Program-made: the position numbers and the translations under genes
From: Siphonodentalium dalli
Taxonomy: Eukaryota; Mollusca; Scaphopoda; Gadilida; Siphonodentaliidae
Length of the DNA stretch: 64,000 bases
Direction: 5' to 3'
Assembly (NCBI GenBank): GCA_032622095.1
Contig: CP136065.1
Location: 220,018,151-220,082,150 of the forward strand
Shown here: positions 63,244-64,000 of the stretch, in pieces
How the letters are laid out: each line of letters begins with the position of its first letter
Position numbering within the stretch: the first letter of the stretch is position 1
The notes under the pieces: model-generated
Told to the model about the DNA's origin: nothing
Seen by the model: the letters and a program-made list of their open reading frames with translations, nothing else
Databases searched by the model: none

Positions 63244-64000
63244 TACATTACAAAGCATTGCGTTTTCTCAAGTAATGAAAGGTATAACTTATACTGAATC
63301 CGCTACGCATTACATGCCATTCAGAATAATCAATTACTTCACAACAAACAAATAATTCATTTGCATTTTGTTAAGTTTGGAACTACAAAAACATATACAT
63401 CTCAGTAATCTCTGGAATTATTGTTCTCTTATAAATGGACGATTAAAAATATAATGATACTATTAGTTTATCTAGTAAATGAGGTCTTAATCAACGTTGA
63501 GAGCAGTAATATAATTATGAAACCAAATTGAGTGTTTTCCTTACGTGATGTCATGGTTATATTTCTCCAAGTTTGATTGATTGATTAATTGCAAAGTCAC
63601 ATATAACAGTGAAACAAGCAAAACGTAGAATACACTATATACAAACAATAGGATATGACGTTTGCCATTGGTAATACATGTGTACAATTATGTATGGGAA
63701 TATACCGTAGTAATTAAGTTTTAGGTTACATAATAATATGCGATAAACTTACCAATTGGGACAATTAAAAGCGATCACCCACAACATAAATATAAATTTC
63801 TGATTTCGATCACATATATTATATACCATTCACCAGTATTGACCAACAGACTGCTTACAGTTTAAACGGAGTTTTTACCCTTCATGATAAATACACGAGT
63901 GTATGATATCATAATCTTTTAGGGTACGTTCATACGCTGGCAAGTTTGCACGGTGTGTTTTGCAGGCATTTCATCATAGAAAACCACATGGTGCCATAAT
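63244..64000. other. Filamin intron end of window, nothing recognised
   Basis: No exon with filamin-like sequence was found; the preceding exon must be further on. Confidence 0.45.

Overview
The window is eukaryotic (introns with GT/AG ends, LINEs, a tRNA-derived SINE, very many MITEs) and AT-rich. Filamin similarity plus the TE content suggest a marine invertebrate, perhaps mollusc-like; the species cannot be named from this sequence alone.

The only host gene I can support is the 3' part of a filamin gene on the minus strand. Fourteen exons between 61361 and 17870 join without any phase conflict into 786 codons plus a stop. They cover the region equivalent to the end of Ig repeat 16 through repeat 24 (the C-terminal dimerisation repeat), including the hinge before repeat 24. 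The 5' exons lie beyond 64000. Filamin is an actin cross-linker and membrane/signalling scaffold.

Two kinds of structure stand out. (1) Five of the 13 introns carry a tandem array rooted at the 5' splice site. In four of them (exons ending at 42645, 36777, 27995, 23273) the repeat unit contains the last part of the exon plus its splice donor, present 21, 2, 7 and 16 times; in the fifth (exon ending 32616) an 18-unit array starts at the donor. One array (54-bp units) is in frame for its first five units, so alternative donor use would lengthen the protein in 18-residue steps. No acceptor has such an array. (2) A roughly 70-bp hairpin cassette with an ATGCATTCTCTTATATATGC arm recurs about 28 times inside several otherwise unrelated MITE families: TTAA-target families A, C and E and a 4-bp-target family B. 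One B/A chimera has exchanged its end at the cassette.

Layout: 1-4.7 kb repeats, foldback MITEs and a short retrocopy; 5.4-7.5 kb a 5'-truncated LINE with an open RT ORF; 7.8-13.9 kb an older, broken LINE with nested insertions; 14-17.8 kb MITEs and the probable filamin 3' UTR; 17.87-61.4 kb filamin exons with TE-packed introns (the largest, 47.3-61.2 kb, includes large GAT/CAT-type microsatellites); 61.4-64 kb intron with MITEs. Besides filamin and the LINE ORFs I see no convincing protein gene.
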